Shown: positions 43,889-55,757, counted from the first letter of the stretch. The stretch: 64,000 nt of DNA from Cristatella mucedo (GCA_009760855.2 WPIO01000050.1:1914501-1978500), one strand, 5' to 3'. A program made the numbers and translations. The notes: a model not told the origin generated them from the sequence alone.

Positions 43889-44712
43889 GTAAGTATTCGC
43901 AGGTGGATGTGTCTCGGGCTTGCTCGTCGCTTCACTACACCACCATCTAAAGGCTGTGCACTAAATAGAAACATGGCCCAATGTCAAGTCCTTCGAAATG
44001 TCCGAATGAATCATTCCTAGGTTTATCGGTTTACACTTCGCTAGTACTCAATAGTAAGCTTATGAAATCAGCACTGCTGATGTACCGAATGCTTATGTTC
44101 AAATGAGTGCGGTTGGCTGTATTTGTATTGTAAACACAATACTGGTTGCCGAGTAAGCAGCCAAACAAAAACCTATCAGTAGCAAGTACGGAAGTTTTAA
44201 TTGCACTTAACGGCCAATTGCCTACTAAAACGATGAAATGCTATTTTTGATAGGAACGATAAACCGTCTGCAGGCATGAAGAGCACTTAAGCATTTTGAT
44301 TCTGCTTGCATTTATTGTGTTTTTTTATTCTCTTCTCCAATCTTAGCGATCCTTGTCTACCGAGAACCGACTAACCTTTGGTCTCTTTAGAAGCCAACTC
44401 CTTGCTTTACATGAAGCCTGGATGCGGTATTCCTTCAAGTCTGCTTGATGGTCTGCTACTGTCTTGCCGGCTTGCTGTGTTTAAGTAAATTCATGCACTC
44501 GTACCAAAAATAAACATTTAAAAGTACCGTTTACTACCTCCTAGAGCTGCTGGATAAAATTTGCATATCTTAGCCCAGAGAGCGCTAAGTGCTTCACACT
44601 CCTTAACCAGATCTCGCGTTGGAGCTCTGCAGCAGTACGTGGTGGTTCCACGTGGTGGTTAGCTGCAAGTAGATTTAAGCAGCTAAGGGTTTTCTACCGT
44701 TATATGAATAAG
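43889..44712. other. FOLR-like intron 3, left part
   Basis: No recognised element in this 820-bp stretch. Confidence 0.5.
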
Positions 44713-44897
44713 TTGATGCCATGATGGCACACTAGGTAAGGTGGCTGCTTTTCACGATCTCGGTCTCGAGGTTCTGGGCTTGAATCCTGCAGTGGGTGAT
44801 TGTTTTTCGCTGCCAAAGTAGTTGTGATAGTCGCAGCGGCTCTTGCGTCGCTATACAAAAGACGTTGTTAAATTAGCCAGTATTTATTTATTTTAAT
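44713..44897 (+). mobile_element. SINE-A in FOLR-like intron 3
   Basis: GATGGCACACTAGGTAAGG, B-box GGGCTTGAATCCTG, GTGGGTGATTGTTTTTCGC, GTCGCTATACAAAAGACG, TTAAATTAGCCAGTATTTAT with TTTA tail. Same strand as the gene. Confidence 0.92.
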
Positions 44898-45463
44898 CTC
44901 CTTTGTACTCTTTGCTGTCTATTTGACCATTAAGATATGATAAATCAGGGTTCAAATAGTCCGTACAAGGTGCTTAGGCTAAAGTAGGAAAAGGGCTTAA
45001 CGAATGTCACCTCATTTCTATCTTGAGCAAATTTTGAAAATAAAACTTTCTTCTTCATTTAGAATGCAATGTAGTTTCTTATTATCGCTTTATTTTCTTC
45101 AACTTAAAAATCGCTAATTCTTTAAGTTTGGGTATGCCAGTTTGATTTTTAGCTCAATTCTCCAATATTTTTTCGATCCGTTTGCCACATTGCATGAAAA
45201 TATCCTGAAAAGCCCAATATAATTACTTGAGAATTAGCACTGACCTTGGCTGAGCAGCTGAGGTGTTATTCTTTAGCGTCTGAGGTAGCTCGATAAGATC
45301 TAGAGGCCACAAGACATATGTGCCCTAGCTTCTGTTCTATGACATCGTACACTGTGCTATACTCTAAGAAGGCTCTATATACAAGGATATCGATTCAGTC
45401 AAATCAAGTTACGGTCAAAGGAAATAGGAAGACTTAAAAAAAAGTAGTGCTTAGCCAATACTT
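44898..45463. other. FOLR-like intron 3, middle
   Basis: AT-rich, no element recognised. Confidence 0.5.
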
Positions 45464-45652
45464 GGTGAGCCGTGATGGCACACTAGGTAAGGCGGTTGCT
45501 TTCATGACCTCGGCTCCGAGGTCGTGGGTTCGATTCCTGTGGTGGGCGATTCTTTATCGCCACTGCAAGCATTGGTGATAGCCGTAAAGGCTCTTCCATC
45601 GCTATACAAAAAGAGGCTGTTTAATCAGCTAGGATTTATTTATTTATATTTA
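45464..45652 (+). mobile_element. SINE-A in FOLR-like intron 3, well preserved
   Basis: GTGAGCCGTGATGGCACACT, AGGTAAGGCGGTTGC, perfect B box GGTTCGATTCC, GTGGGCGATTCTTTATCGCC, GATAGCCGTAAAGGCTC, CGCTATACAAAAAGAGGCTG, (TTTA)n. The best copy for defining the family. Confidence 0.94.
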
Positions 45653-46196
45653 CCTGCGTGGACTCTAGCTCAATTCCCGGAGTAACTTTCCGAAATGAGG
45701 GCCTTGTGATCTTCAAGTTCTGACAGGCCAGGCCTCAAGAGGAGGCGAAAGCGAACAATAATCTCCAAAAAATCTGAGCAGCAAGATTAAAGCACTCTAT
45801 TATTTCTTCGATTCTTCAAAAGGAACCTGCACATTTTTTGGCTAGATTGAAGGTTTCATCTGTCTCCTCTTCTGTCCGAGTTTCAGGTATGGCAAGGTAT
45901 CCAAAATTTGTTTTTCCCTAGCGTGCTGTTTACAAGCAATCTCTTAGGGCTGCTCAGTAGTTATTTCGTTCATAATTTCACTGTCCTCTCGGTAACGCAG
46001 ATTAGGAGTTTGGCGAAAGGTGGATTTGTGGCTGCAGCCGCCTTAAAGCTAGGCAGAAAATCTTGACTTTTCACGCACAGCCAACGTAAAAAGCTATAAC
46101 TGCTAAGGCGATGGTTTAGCGTCTCCCCGGTAGGTTATACTCTCATAAAATAAAAAGCTCCTGGCCACATACTTGCAGCAAATAATCTCTTTTTAG

Positions 46197-46501
46197 GTCA
46201 AAACTTTTGCATCGATGACCGAAACTGCACAACATTTAGAGACATGTTCAAAAGTGCCGAAAGGTTCTGCGAGCAGATCTGGGACGGATCGTACAAGGTC
46301 GTCGAAGATGGGCCGGCCTGCATGCGCTTCCCTTCTGCTGATGAGGAAGCGAGCTCTAACACTGAGGTCGCCAGGCTGCGAGCCACTGAGCTTCTGTGGC
46401 AGATGACTGGCTCAAACAGCGTCACCAGGCTCTACCCCGTTGGCGTCGCAGCGTGGCTGATGATGGCATGCGGCCTTTTAGCACCATCTAGCCTACTTTG
46501 A
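46197..46501 (+). CDS. FOLR-like: Folate-receptor-family protein, exon 4 (C-terminus, GPI-type tail)
   Basis: Acceptor ATAATCTCTTTTTAG, then completion of the split Gly codon and 100 further residues to TGA at 46499-46501. AERFCEQIWDGSYKVV aligns with FOLR TVLCNEIWTHSYKVS and keeps the pterin-contacting Ser174 equivalent; PACMRFPSADEEASSNTEVA aligns with [20 protein letters not shown]. The last four family cysteines are present, bringing the total to 16 as in the vertebrate receptors. Asn-Cys-Thr at the start is a sequon. The C-terminus ends in an uncharged run (YPVGVAAWLMMACGLLAPSS) after small residues TGSNS, the form of a GPI-attachment signal. Total protein about 264 aa (human FOLR1 257). 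The product is therefore predicted to be an outer-leaflet, GPI-anchored vitamin/ligand-binding protein. Confidence 0.95.
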
Positions 46502-46604
46502 AATCGGCACGCTCGTGCGAAGGCAGATCAATGCTGGTCAGACTCTCATATAGTTGAAACCCATGCTTCATTTGGAGCTTCCAAGCTGGAGGCTAAGAAT
46601 CGAT

Positions 46605-46610
46605 AATAAA
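46605..46610 (+). terminator. Poly(A) signal AATAAA of the FOLR-like gene
   Basis: Canonical AATAAA 104 bp after the stop codon, giving a short 3' UTR. Confidence 0.75.
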
Positions 46611-46794
46611 AGCAAAAGACGTTTTCAGAGTTGCCTCCAAGTCTCGATTTCTTGATAAGGCTTCACACCAGACGAATTTTGATCTTGAATGGGTTTTGAC
46701 TGTTGCTTCTTGGAGTTAAATAGCTGCACCTATTCACTTTAATTGCATGCAAATTGAAGAAGCAAGCATACAGAAGGCAGCAAAATTAGCCGAA

Positions 46795-47045
46795 AGTTTA
46801 TATAGAGCACCAAGAGAATTTAATCTCTTTGGACGCACCTTAAAAATGCTTAACTAAAGCACGCCAATTTGATCTGTGAAAACATACGGTGATTCAGAAC
46901 ACACGATGACACGAAGGAACATGTAAACGGACCCAGCAAATGCTGTGAATCTTAAGAAGCAGGTGCATCTTAAGCTTTTTTTAAATATCCTTTTAAGTTA
47001 GGACTTGGCTTTACATCAGTCATACCTTCGGGTGTTCGGCTGATA
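46795..47045 (-). mobile_element. LINE-A 3' fragment, minus strand
   Basis: TATAGAGCACCAAGAGAATT, TAATCTCTTTGGACGCACC (hairpin remnant), then 3' UTR remnants (GAAGGAACATG, ACGGACCCAGCAAATGCTGT) and coding end (AGGTGCATCTTAAGCTTTTT, TTACATCAGTC). Just downstream of the FOLR-like 3' end. Confidence 0.75.
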
Positions 47046-47585
47046 CCTTCGCTGTGACTGTTCTTGAACTGTCCTCGGATGTGCTACTCAAAAAGGAGTA
47101 GCTAAGTATAAGGTGCTGTGCATATGCTTAGACTAAGCTTCGATGTCGTCATTCTTCAACACCTACACTTTTCCAGGGCTTTCGTCGGCGGTTCATCAAG
47201 AACCTCCCGGCATCCTGCTTTTGGCCTATCAGCAGCTCGGCTTTTAAACGTACGACCTGTAAGTTTAAAGCACTGATTAGCACTAGCTGCAGTATTAGCT
47301 CACTCGCCATGTCTCAAAATGCCGTGAAAATTTGAGCGCGTGCCGTTACTAAGGTCCGATTTAAAATTAAAGGGGCAGCATCTGCAAGGCCGGCCACATG
47401 CCGACTACATAGAAAGCCACCCGACCGGTAGCACACAGAAATTGGGCAGTCTCTTAAATTCCGCCTTGTCCGCTAGCTAACAACTAACGGGTTAGTTATC
47501 TGCGATCAAGATGTCCAGGTGAAGCTAGATGCATTTCAGCACACCTAAACGTGGATGATGCCCTCCTGTGTTAGCTGTCTAGCTG
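47046..47585. other. Intergenic, nothing recognised
   Basis: 540 bp without recognised features. Part may be very decayed LINE-B leader preceding 47761. Confidence 0.4.
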
Positions 47586-47757
47586 GTGAGTCGTAATGGC
47601 TCACTAGGTAAGGTGGCCCCGAGGTCGTGGGTTCAAATCCTGTGGTGGGCGATCCTTTATCGCCACTGCATGCGGTAGTGATAGCCGTAAAGGCTCTTCT
47701 GTCGCTGTACAAAAAGAGGATGTTTAATCAGTTAGTACTTTTTTATTTATTTTTTTG
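47586..47757 (+). mobile_element. SINE-A
   Basis: GTGAGTCGTAATGGCTCACT, a short A-B spacer (deletion of the TTGCTTTTCACGACC segment), B box GGGTTCAAATCCTG, GTGGGCGATCCTTTATCGCC, GATAGCCGTAAAGGCTC, CGCTGTACAAAAAGAGG, T-rich tail. Immediately precedes the LINE-B endonuclease remnant. Confidence 0.92.
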
Positions 47758-47760
47758 CCC

Positions 47761-48391
47761 TGACCAACCCACCTAGATCTCATTCTTTCAGTCCATGTGA
47801 TCTGAAAAGGTTGGTGGCAGGACTGCTATTGTGGTTTGTGAATCATTTGGCTACAGGACGTGTGGTTTTTCGCATGGACTCTTGTTTGAATCCGTGCAAT
47901 CAGTACTTCGTGAAAGACAGTGTCTCTCGCTGCTGTGTTATACCGAACTCCTTCCGACTGTCTAGAGTTGTTTATAGAGGAGTTTTAGCTCCTCACTTAA
48001 ATATATTTTCTTGTGACAGGCCATTATTGATTGCATCATTCCTCATCATTTCCGTTGAAACTCTAGAAACAGCCAGGAACGCTCCTTCTTCGACTGTCTG
48101 GAGAAATTTGGTTTGGTCTAACGCGTTAACCATACCACTCACGTCGGTGGCCGTATCCTGGATCTTACTATCACTAAGAATGTCTGCACAGTGACCTTGT
48201 TTTGTGCCTACTGACTCTCCTAGATCATTGCTCGGTCTTCTCTACTGCTCCTGCTTCGTTGCACCCACGGGGTAACGTCCAGTGACTCAAATTGAAAAGC
48301 ATGTGCCAGGAAAGATTTTTAAAATCTGTATTCCAAGCAGGTTGTCTTGATCTGCACCTAGACTCGATCGACAGCCTTGGTGGCCTCACTG
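47761..48391 (+). mobile_element. LINE-B copy 2, endonuclease part
   Basis: Plus-strand AP-endonuclease remnant, with the frame broken several times. SHSFS near the start and the Gly-Gly-Gly-like GGTAIVV region belong to the family's HAPR..GGGVAL block. LEKFGL, then HTTHVGGRILDLTITK at 48095-48180, is the typical PTH.GGHTLDLIL motif. It stops abruptly at the tail of the inserted LINE-A (48392) and continues at 52009. Confidence 0.8.
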
Positions 48392-51300
48392 ATAATAATA
48401 ATAATAATAATATTGCACTTGATAAAGCGCCCTCAGAGAACTTAATCTCTTTCTAGGCGCTTTACATTTGCTGCAAAGTGATACGCAATAGAATAGTAAG
48501 TAAAATCATGCTTGAAAAACAAACAAAATGAATAACATGGTTAGGGGTTACATGCACTGGGTCAGCATGCAAATGTGGTTAGTGGCAGCATGAACAGTGT
48601 CAGCACGCATAAGCACATCGAGGACGAATCACAAGGACCCACTAAATGCTGTCCTAAATAGGTATGTTTTTAAGTTTCTTTTAAATGTGATCAGGTCAGG
48701 GGATGTTCTGATGCAGGTCGGGAGGGAGTTCCAGGCTGTGGGAGCATACGAGCTAAATGCACGGTCTCCAAAGGATTTAAGGTTTGTACGAGGTATTTCC
48801 AGACTGTTGGATTCCGAAAAGCGACTGGTACGATGCTTTGCCTGATGGGGTAGTATATCTGAAAGATAGGCTGGAGCCATAGAATGAAGAGACCTAAAAG
48901 TGAGCGACAAAACCTTGAAGTCAATCCGTTGCTTGACTGGTAACCAGTGCAGGTCGGCGAGAAGTGGAGTAATGTGGCAACTGCGACGCTCACGACAGAC
49001 AAACCTAGCTGCAGAGTTTTGCACCAGCTGCGATCGCCTGATCGCACATGCTGGTAGGCCAGTAAGCAGTGAGTTGCAGAAGTCGAGACGAGATGTCACG
49101 AATGCATGGACCAACTTGGACGTGGTATCCTTATCTAAACAAGCCCTAATTTTAGCAATGTTATGAAGCTGAAAATAGGCTGATTTGACTGTGGAGCTGA
49201 TGTGGTCGTCTAACCAGAGGTCGCTTTGGAATATGACACCTAGATTTCGAGCTGATGCAACTGGAGATATGCTGGCAGAGCCAATTTTGAAAGTCAGCCT
49301 TTCCAATTTCTGAATAACACTAGGTTTGCCCATAACTAGTAAGTTAGTTTTATCATCGTTTAGTTTTAGAAAATTTGCTGCCATCCATGATCGGATGTCA
49401 TCAATGCATGCAGCGAGTTGAGAGAATTTGAGGTGCTCGAAGGCTGCGAGGGATCAAAGCAAAGGTACAACTGAGTGTCATCCGCATAGAAGTGAAAGCC
49501 TAGATTGTGCTTGGCAATCACATCAGCGAGAGGGAGAGTATAAACGGTGAAAAAGACCGGACCTAGCACAGAGCCCTGAGGTACTCCATATTTTAGAGGT
49601 ACTTCAGATGATCTTTGTCCATTCACGTCAACACTCTGGAGTCTCCCACTGAGATAGGACCTTAACCACTGCAGAGCAGTGCCAGTGATGCCCAGGCGAG
49701 ATGAGAGGCGCTCTAGAACTACTTTGTGATCGATGGTATCAAAAGCTGCCGAAAGATCGAGCAAAACAAGAAGAGACACTCTACCCATGTCTGCATTCCT
49801 AAGTAGATCGTTGTATACCCGAAGCAATGCTGACTCTGTGGAGTGATTAGCTCTAAAGCCAGACTGGAACTTACTAGCAAGGTGTGAGGTTTCGATATAC
49901 GAGTTCAGCTGGTCTGCCACGACCCGTTCCAGTGTCTTTGATAGGAATGGTAGAAGGGAGACTGGGCGGTAGTTGCTTAAGTTCTCTTGGTCTAGTGTAG
50001 CTTTCTTGAGAAGTGGCCTGACTACAGCTTTTTTGAAAGGTGCTGGGACCTGACCTGAGGCTAATGACATATTAATGATTTTGGTTATGCATGGCAGCAG
50101 CAGATCAATGCAACGTAGGAGCAGGACAGTGGGAATAGGGTCCAGTGGACTTGTTGTCTTCTTTGATTGAGATACAAGCTTTAGGACTACATCACTAGTG
50201 ACCTGTTTAAATGCAGACATTGAAGCACAGCCAGGAACCGAGGAACAGCATTCTAGTGGGAAGGTTGTTATCGCAGGGATGGATTCCCTGATTTTGTCTA
50301 TCTTCTGCACAAAGAATCGAGAGAAGCGATCGGCTAGATCATCACACGGATCATCAGGTAAGGAGCTAACCTGGGAACGGTTGAGGAGATGATTTATTGT
50401 CGACATCAGCATTTTTGCATTGTGCATCTGTGATTCAACAATGTTTCTATAGAAGCTAGACTTAGCCTTTGCTAGGATTGATTGGTACGACCTACAGTAG
50501 TCTTCATATGCCTGTCGATGGACAGTTAGTCCGGATCTTTTGTATGCCTTTTCAAGCTTTCGTTTAGTAGACTTGGCTAGTTTAATGTCTGTGGTAAACC
50601 ATAGGCCGTCTGGGCGGGGGCGCACAGTTCGCTTTGTCAAAGGTGCAAACTCGTCGAGCGTGTCAGCTAGTGTCGTGTTGTAGCAATCTACCAGTGATGA
50701 CAGATCGGAGGGAGGATTGAGCAGCAAAGGTGAAGCAGATATGCTCGCACGGACAGCATCGATGTCAAGGGTCTTGAGGTTTCGCGATTCACAGGTTATT
50801 TTAGAGGAGAATGTGGGCACACACTGTAGATTGAATGAGATCTGCATGTGGTCAGATAAGCAGGATTTGGTGATAACTGGTGATGACAAAGTGCAGTTAT
50901 ATGAGAAAATTTGGTCGAGTGTGTGACCCTTGATGTGGGTAGGGCCATGCACATGAGTTACAAGAGATAATGAGTCTGTCAATGTACGAAATTCGGTGCT
51001 GAAAGCGTCAGATAAGTTATCAAAGTGAACGTTGAAATCACCCATAACGAGGAAGGATCGATTTCTTGCACACAGAATCGAAATGAGATCGGAGAAATCT
51101 GAGATAAAGGAGGATTTGGTACCTGGTGGGCGATAGACTACTGCCAGTATCGGTAGCTTGTTTTCGGGTGAGACCAGGACAATTGATTCAAAAGACTGCT
51201 TCGAGGGTACCGCAAATGGCTTGAAGTTGAATTTCGAGCGCACGATCATAGCAACTCCACCTCCAGTTTTGATTGATCTAGGGGTGTGAAAGAACGTGAA

Positions 51301-52008
51301 ACCAGATGGAGTAGCGTCTTTAATTGTCGGGCAGTTTATCGATTTCAGCCAAGTTTCAGTTAGGGCGAGCAGGTCGATACCATTTTCAGAAATAAGGTCG
51401 TTTATTACTAGAGGTTTATTGCACATTGAGCGAGGATTCCAAAGGCAAGCGTTAAGTCTGGCCGATTGGGTTACAACAGGCCTGATGACCACTAAGTTTG
51501 AGAGATTTACAGTGACGCATGCGGGGGAGCGTGCTAAGCGGTTCGAGACAATGCTAGGAATACCAAACGAGCAGCGTCTAAGCTGGCGGTTCCGGCCACC
51601 GCGGCGGCTACGGGGTGCTTTCCTTTTGTTAATGCATAGTTCATGAATCTTAGCGACAACATTAATATCTAGGAATGCATTTGATATACGATGACGAAGC
51701 GATAGCAGCTGCTGACGACCATAACTAACAAGTAGGTTACTAGCCGCCGGCGTAGCTAATGCAGCCGCCGGCGTGGGAGACCCAGCAGCCCGAAGCGATA
51801 AGCGTTTAGATGTCCATAGGCACGTAATTTCTTACGCGCTACGGTCAAAAAACAATCAGAATAACTTTAAACATGTCTTAGCTGTATCGTTTCCGTATAC
51901 GATGTTCGCAAGAACTTCGGTTTTCGGAAGAATTCTGCAACGAACAAGAACGCACGTTAGAGCGCTCAATGTCATGAGGCGAGAATGCAGTGAACATGAC
52001 ACTTAGGA
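48392..52008 (-). mobile_element. LINE-A copy 1, near full-length (L2-like, EN-RT), inserted in LINE-B
   Basis: 3.6-kb non-LTR element on the minus strand. On its own strand: leader of about 500 bp (52008-51493), a long EN-RT reading frame, 240-bp 3' UTR, hairpin AAAGCGCC...GGCGCTTT and TTA-repeat tail at 48392-48415. The leader is homologous to that of copy 2 (CATAGGCACGTAATTTCTTACGC region). No ORF1 was seen. Only the hairpin/TTA tail and RT motifs were used to place it in the L2/CR1 group. Other LINE-A copies in the window are 3' fragments of this unit. Confidence 0.93.
48629..51492 (-). pseudogene. LINE-A EN-RT polyprotein, one frameshift
   Basis: Two overlapping frames (51492-49366, 708 codons; 49384-48629, 251 codons) form one protein of about 960 aa broken by a single-base shift near 49425. 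Endonuclease: LTETWLK (catalytic Glu), FLVMGDFNVHFDN, THIKGHTLDQIFSYN, KSCLSDHMQISF. RT: NYRPVSLLPFLSKTLERVV, FQSGFRANHSTESALLRV, LLDLSAAFDTIDHKVVLERL, YGVPQGSVLGPVFFTVY, FHFYADDTQLYLCF, FLKLNDDKTNLLVMGK; then the conserved LLADLHWLPVKQRIDFKV and FKRNLKTYLFRTAFSG end. All catalytic motifs are intact, so the frameshift is the only clear lesion. No ATG lies close to the left end of the frame, so the true start is unknown. Confidence 0.93.
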
Positions 52009-53990
52009 GTGCCCTTGACGAGCATGCTCTCTGACATTCTGTTTGAGTATACAGTCGTTGGGTTTCCTTTCAATTTTCAAAAAAAAACTTCAGAGCCTAA
52101 GCTGTGCTAAGAGCCGTACGCCGCTTAGGAAAGTCACCCGAAATCAGAAGTCCTGCCAGTCACACCTAAAACAGATTTATAAGATGGGGAGAAATTTACG
52201 AATCACTACTGAGAGGTCTCTCTGTCCAGATATTAACGGCTTGCCAAAATTTCTGAAGCCTTCTTCACTGAATGAATTGAGCACGTTCGTATCTCCACAA
52301 AGCCCCCCTGACTAAATTAATTGCTGAATTGCAACCTGTGACCTGCCTTAAGAAATTTTCCAAAGTTTCTGCATGCGATGTGGTTACCTTAACGTGATCT
52401 AGTAAAAAGGCTCGTCTCCTAAAGACCCTAGCCACCATTTCCATGATCTTAGTGGCAGACAAACTTAGCCCAGCCATAACTGATATGTTTAATGCTTCTC
52501 TGGAAAAAGAGGCGTACGTAAGCCTTTTATATCGGCCATATTTAGATCAATACTTAAAATCCTTAAAAGCCTGGATTGAATAAACGGGTTCTAGAAAACT
52601 ATCACCAAGTTTCATTTCATTCTTTGTGCCAAAGACTATTGAAAGAATTGTTGCTAAGAAGCTCATAGCACTCACTGAAAAGAATGAATATTCAGAACTC
52701 ATCTGAGGTTCTCAACTCAATTGAGGTTCACGCAGCAGCGCTTAACTGAAAGTACTATCCTCCATGTAAACAATGACATCGTATGTAGCAACGACGACGA
52801 GAATGTCACCGCCCTAGCTCTGCTAGATCTATTAGCTGTCTTCGACATTATTGATCACGATATCCTACTCGAACAATAGACAGCAACGATTGGTCTGGCA
52901 GATGAAGCACACGCACGGTTTAAATTGTGCTTGTCGAATCATGTTCAAGCCGTGTCGTGTAGGGTCAGATCTCAAACAACCAGACCAGTCACATGTGGAG
53001 TCCCACAAGGAGGCCCCCTAGGTATTATGCTGGTCTCCATTGATATTCAACCTCTTTGAAAATTGATTTGGACCCATGGAATAAGGTATTACTTTTTTAC
53101 TGATGATACTAAGCTGAGATTGTCATTTAAACCGTCTTAATCTATTGCAGCAACTTGAAAACTGAATGCTTGCTTTGCAGACAACCAATCCGGGATGTCG
53201 GCATATTTCACTTAACTAAGCGACAATCAAATGATAATATTACTCATAAAACACCGCAAGCATATGGCCGGACTAGAAAGCACTGCTCTTATACTAGGTG
53301 ATGCTGTTGTGCGACAATTGCTAAGAGCTCGTAATTTAGTTGTTGTCCTCGAGAGCTGGCTAAATTGTGAAAGTTTTGTTAAGAATACAGCTTCCACAAC
53401 TAACCATCACTTCCGATTCCTGTCTAAAATTTGCAACTGTCTTTCATCGTGTGAATCAAGAAATTTAACTAGCTCCTTAGTTCTGTTTAGGCTAGATTTT
53501 TGTAATTCCTTTGTGGCAGGGGTACCAAAAAAAGACACCAGGCCACTGCAGCTGGAAACGAATATGGCTGCAAGGCTGGTTTACAGATCTCAAAGGTTTG
53601 ATCAGGTGTCTCTTTTTCTGGATGAGCATATATGAGTGCCGGTTTGATAAACATACATAGACGAAGTAAAGCTCTTAAGCTGACACAAGGCTTGCCATGG
53701 TTTAGATTCTTCATACCTAGCTGAACTTTTGCCCTAGTTTCAGCCTTCACGTGCCCTCAGGTCCCGTATGGACAATAAATTAGCTGTTCTATTCCTCCGC
53801 TTAAAGACCGTTGGCAACAGGTGCTTTTGCTCTGCAGGTCCTAGACTGCACAACTCACTTCCAAAATTCTTACGAAACGACATATACTCTCCTGCTGCAG
53901 ACTGTGGCGAGACGTTTCCAGCTTTTCAGAGCTGCTACTACATACAGTGTGTGACTCCGTGGAGTTACAGATAAAGATAGACTACATTTC
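52009..53990 (+). mobile_element. LINE-B copy 2, RT part
   Basis: Continuation of the LINE-B copy interrupted at 48391: TLRSALDEHAL at 52009-52040, then decayed RT. Readable blocks are ALALLDLLAVFDIIDHDILL (~52800-52870), TCGVPQGGPLG (~52990), the YADD position mutated to FTDD (~53100), FRLDFCNSFVAGVPKK (53490-53530), MAARLVYRSQRFDQVSLF, LAVLFLRLKTVGNRCFCSAG and SLPKFLRNDIYSPAADCG (53770-53910), and the 3' terminus GTGGAGTTACAG...CTACATTTC. Numerous stops: an old copy. Confidence 0.88.
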
Positions 53991-54129
53991 ATGGCTATGT
54001 TCAGGATTGAGGCTTGTGAGTAAGCAGTTTATTGGAAGGTCTCTACAGGATTCCTAGTTTGGTCGAAGGAAAAAACTTGGGTTTGAGAAAAAAAATTGGC
54101 ATGATGGGAAGCCTAATTTAGATGTATTT

Positions 54130-54350
54130 TGGAATAAAAGAGTTAATGATGGGACCTAAAAGTGAGTGATATAACCTCAAATTAGATTTGCATATTGCAG
54201 CGGCAGGTAAACCTGCGAGTGGGCGTTACAGAAGCCTATAAGGGATGACATAAATTCAAGAACCGGCTGCAGAATTGCTAACTAAGAATGCCTGCTTTTT
54301 TCAATAGCACGTAGCTGAAAGCATGTACAACTTGACTAAGATGGGTTGTG
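54130..54350 (-). mobile_element. LINE-A fragment, minus strand
   Basis: TGGGACCTAAAAGTGAGTGATATAACC matches the block at 48885-48915 (GAGACCTAAAAGTGAGCGACAAAACC); remnants of the GCAGGT...TACAGAAG block follow. Decayed, no tail. Confidence 0.7.
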
Positions 54351-55615
54351 CGACCATATCGTGAACACTAATTTTTTTAATGGAAAATCCAGATTTCGGT
54401 ACGTTTTCGAGGTGGAAGATAGTGGCTGAGCGAAGGGTTAGATGTTTAGGCATTCAAATCACAGGCTAAAGCTAGGTTTGTGTATTACTATGCCTGCCGA
54501 TCACATCGACGGATGAAAATACAGCATAAACTATGTAAAGATATCTACCAAACTCTCATCCCTGAAGGAAGCCATTCTATAAGAACTCTTACGGAAACTG
54601 TAGCCAATTTAAAGAAATGCTCCGAAATCTATCTCTCATTGATACGTGACCTAAATTGTTGTAGAGCGGAGCCAAAGATACACCGTTTAGACAATGTGTG
54701 CTCAAGGCTTGGGAATCAGTGCTATGCCGGATGTATGTATCTATGGTATGCTCACTGCCGGAGGCTCTAGACAAGATAGCCAAGATAAAACACTTCAAAA
54801 TTCACAGTTGAAGTTGTACACTTGAAACAGTACTGACAGGGCCGATTTATCAAATCGCAATGAACCTGAGTGGAACTTGGTGTGCAGGCTCGATATTTTT
54901 TCGTAAACAGAGTTTATCTGATCTACCACTATTCATTTCAATCTTTTTAATTAAAGCTGCCCATGGGATACTAAAAGAAAGATTCGTAATTATACCGGGT
55001 TTATTTTGACTTCTTAATAATTTTTGACGACTCTTTTTAAAAGTTTAGAGTCAAAAAATTAAGGAGCTAAAACGTTAAACAGCTTTTTTGAAAGATACTA
55101 TGATCACCAGGCAAGTTACAAAAACACCAGAATGTTTGGCTTTTTTGACAATATTTTTCTCAGATGTTTTCGATGAAATGGGATGTTAAATTGGCGGCAA
55201 AAGCTCCAGAGCACTGAAGGCTGTTAGTTAAAGGCTAACTATTACCGAGAATTTCTCTATTTCCACTTCGTCAGTGTATCTTAAACTAAATTTATATACT
55301 GGTTTATATATCTGGATGCATGTACGTGCGGTGAGCTAATGTGCCCGGGTGTATGTTTACCATATATACCCTTATATATTGATAAAGGTAAAGATTAAAT
55401 TTGAATTTTAAAATAAAGAGCACGAATTGCACTAAAAGGGAATCTAGAGAGCAACACCTTTGCATCCAGAAGAACACTCTGACCCACCCACTTTGGAATT
55501 TTTTTGGCTAAAGCCCTACAAAGGGCAGAGAGATTAGTTTGAGTTCAAGATTTAGGATTGGCTTTTAGTCAAATTCTGTTCCATGGTGCCGCTACAGCGA
55601 ATGTAAATATATATA
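54351..55615. other. Intergenic, nothing recognised
   Basis: 1.26 kb AT-rich, no gene or element recognised. Confidence 0.5.
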
Positions 55616-55620
55616 TCTAC

Positions 55621-55667
<47 letters not shown>

Positions 55668-55707
55668 TATATATACATATACATAGTTATATATATATAT
55701 ATATGTA

Positions 55708-55747
<40 letters not shown>

Positions 55748-55757
55748 ATATATATGT
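55604..55757. repeat. (TA)n microsatellite with GGTATATA/TATACC ends
   Basis: About 150 bp of TA interrupted by CATATACATAG and GTATGTGCATA. Terminal GGTATATA and TATACCATA make it loosely palindromic. Confidence 0.95.

Noticed and set aside
45464-45652. tRNA gene suggested by the perfect B box
   Set aside because: The head does not fold into a clean cloverleaf from A box to B box, the body and TTTA tail are shared with six other copies, and so it is a SINE.
47811-48194. 127-codon plus-strand frame as a membrane protein (hydrophobic N-terminus)
   Set aside because: Reading the neighbouring frames shows the LINE endonuclease motif HTTHVGGRILDLTITK; this frame is an off-frame reading of a decayed LINE-B.
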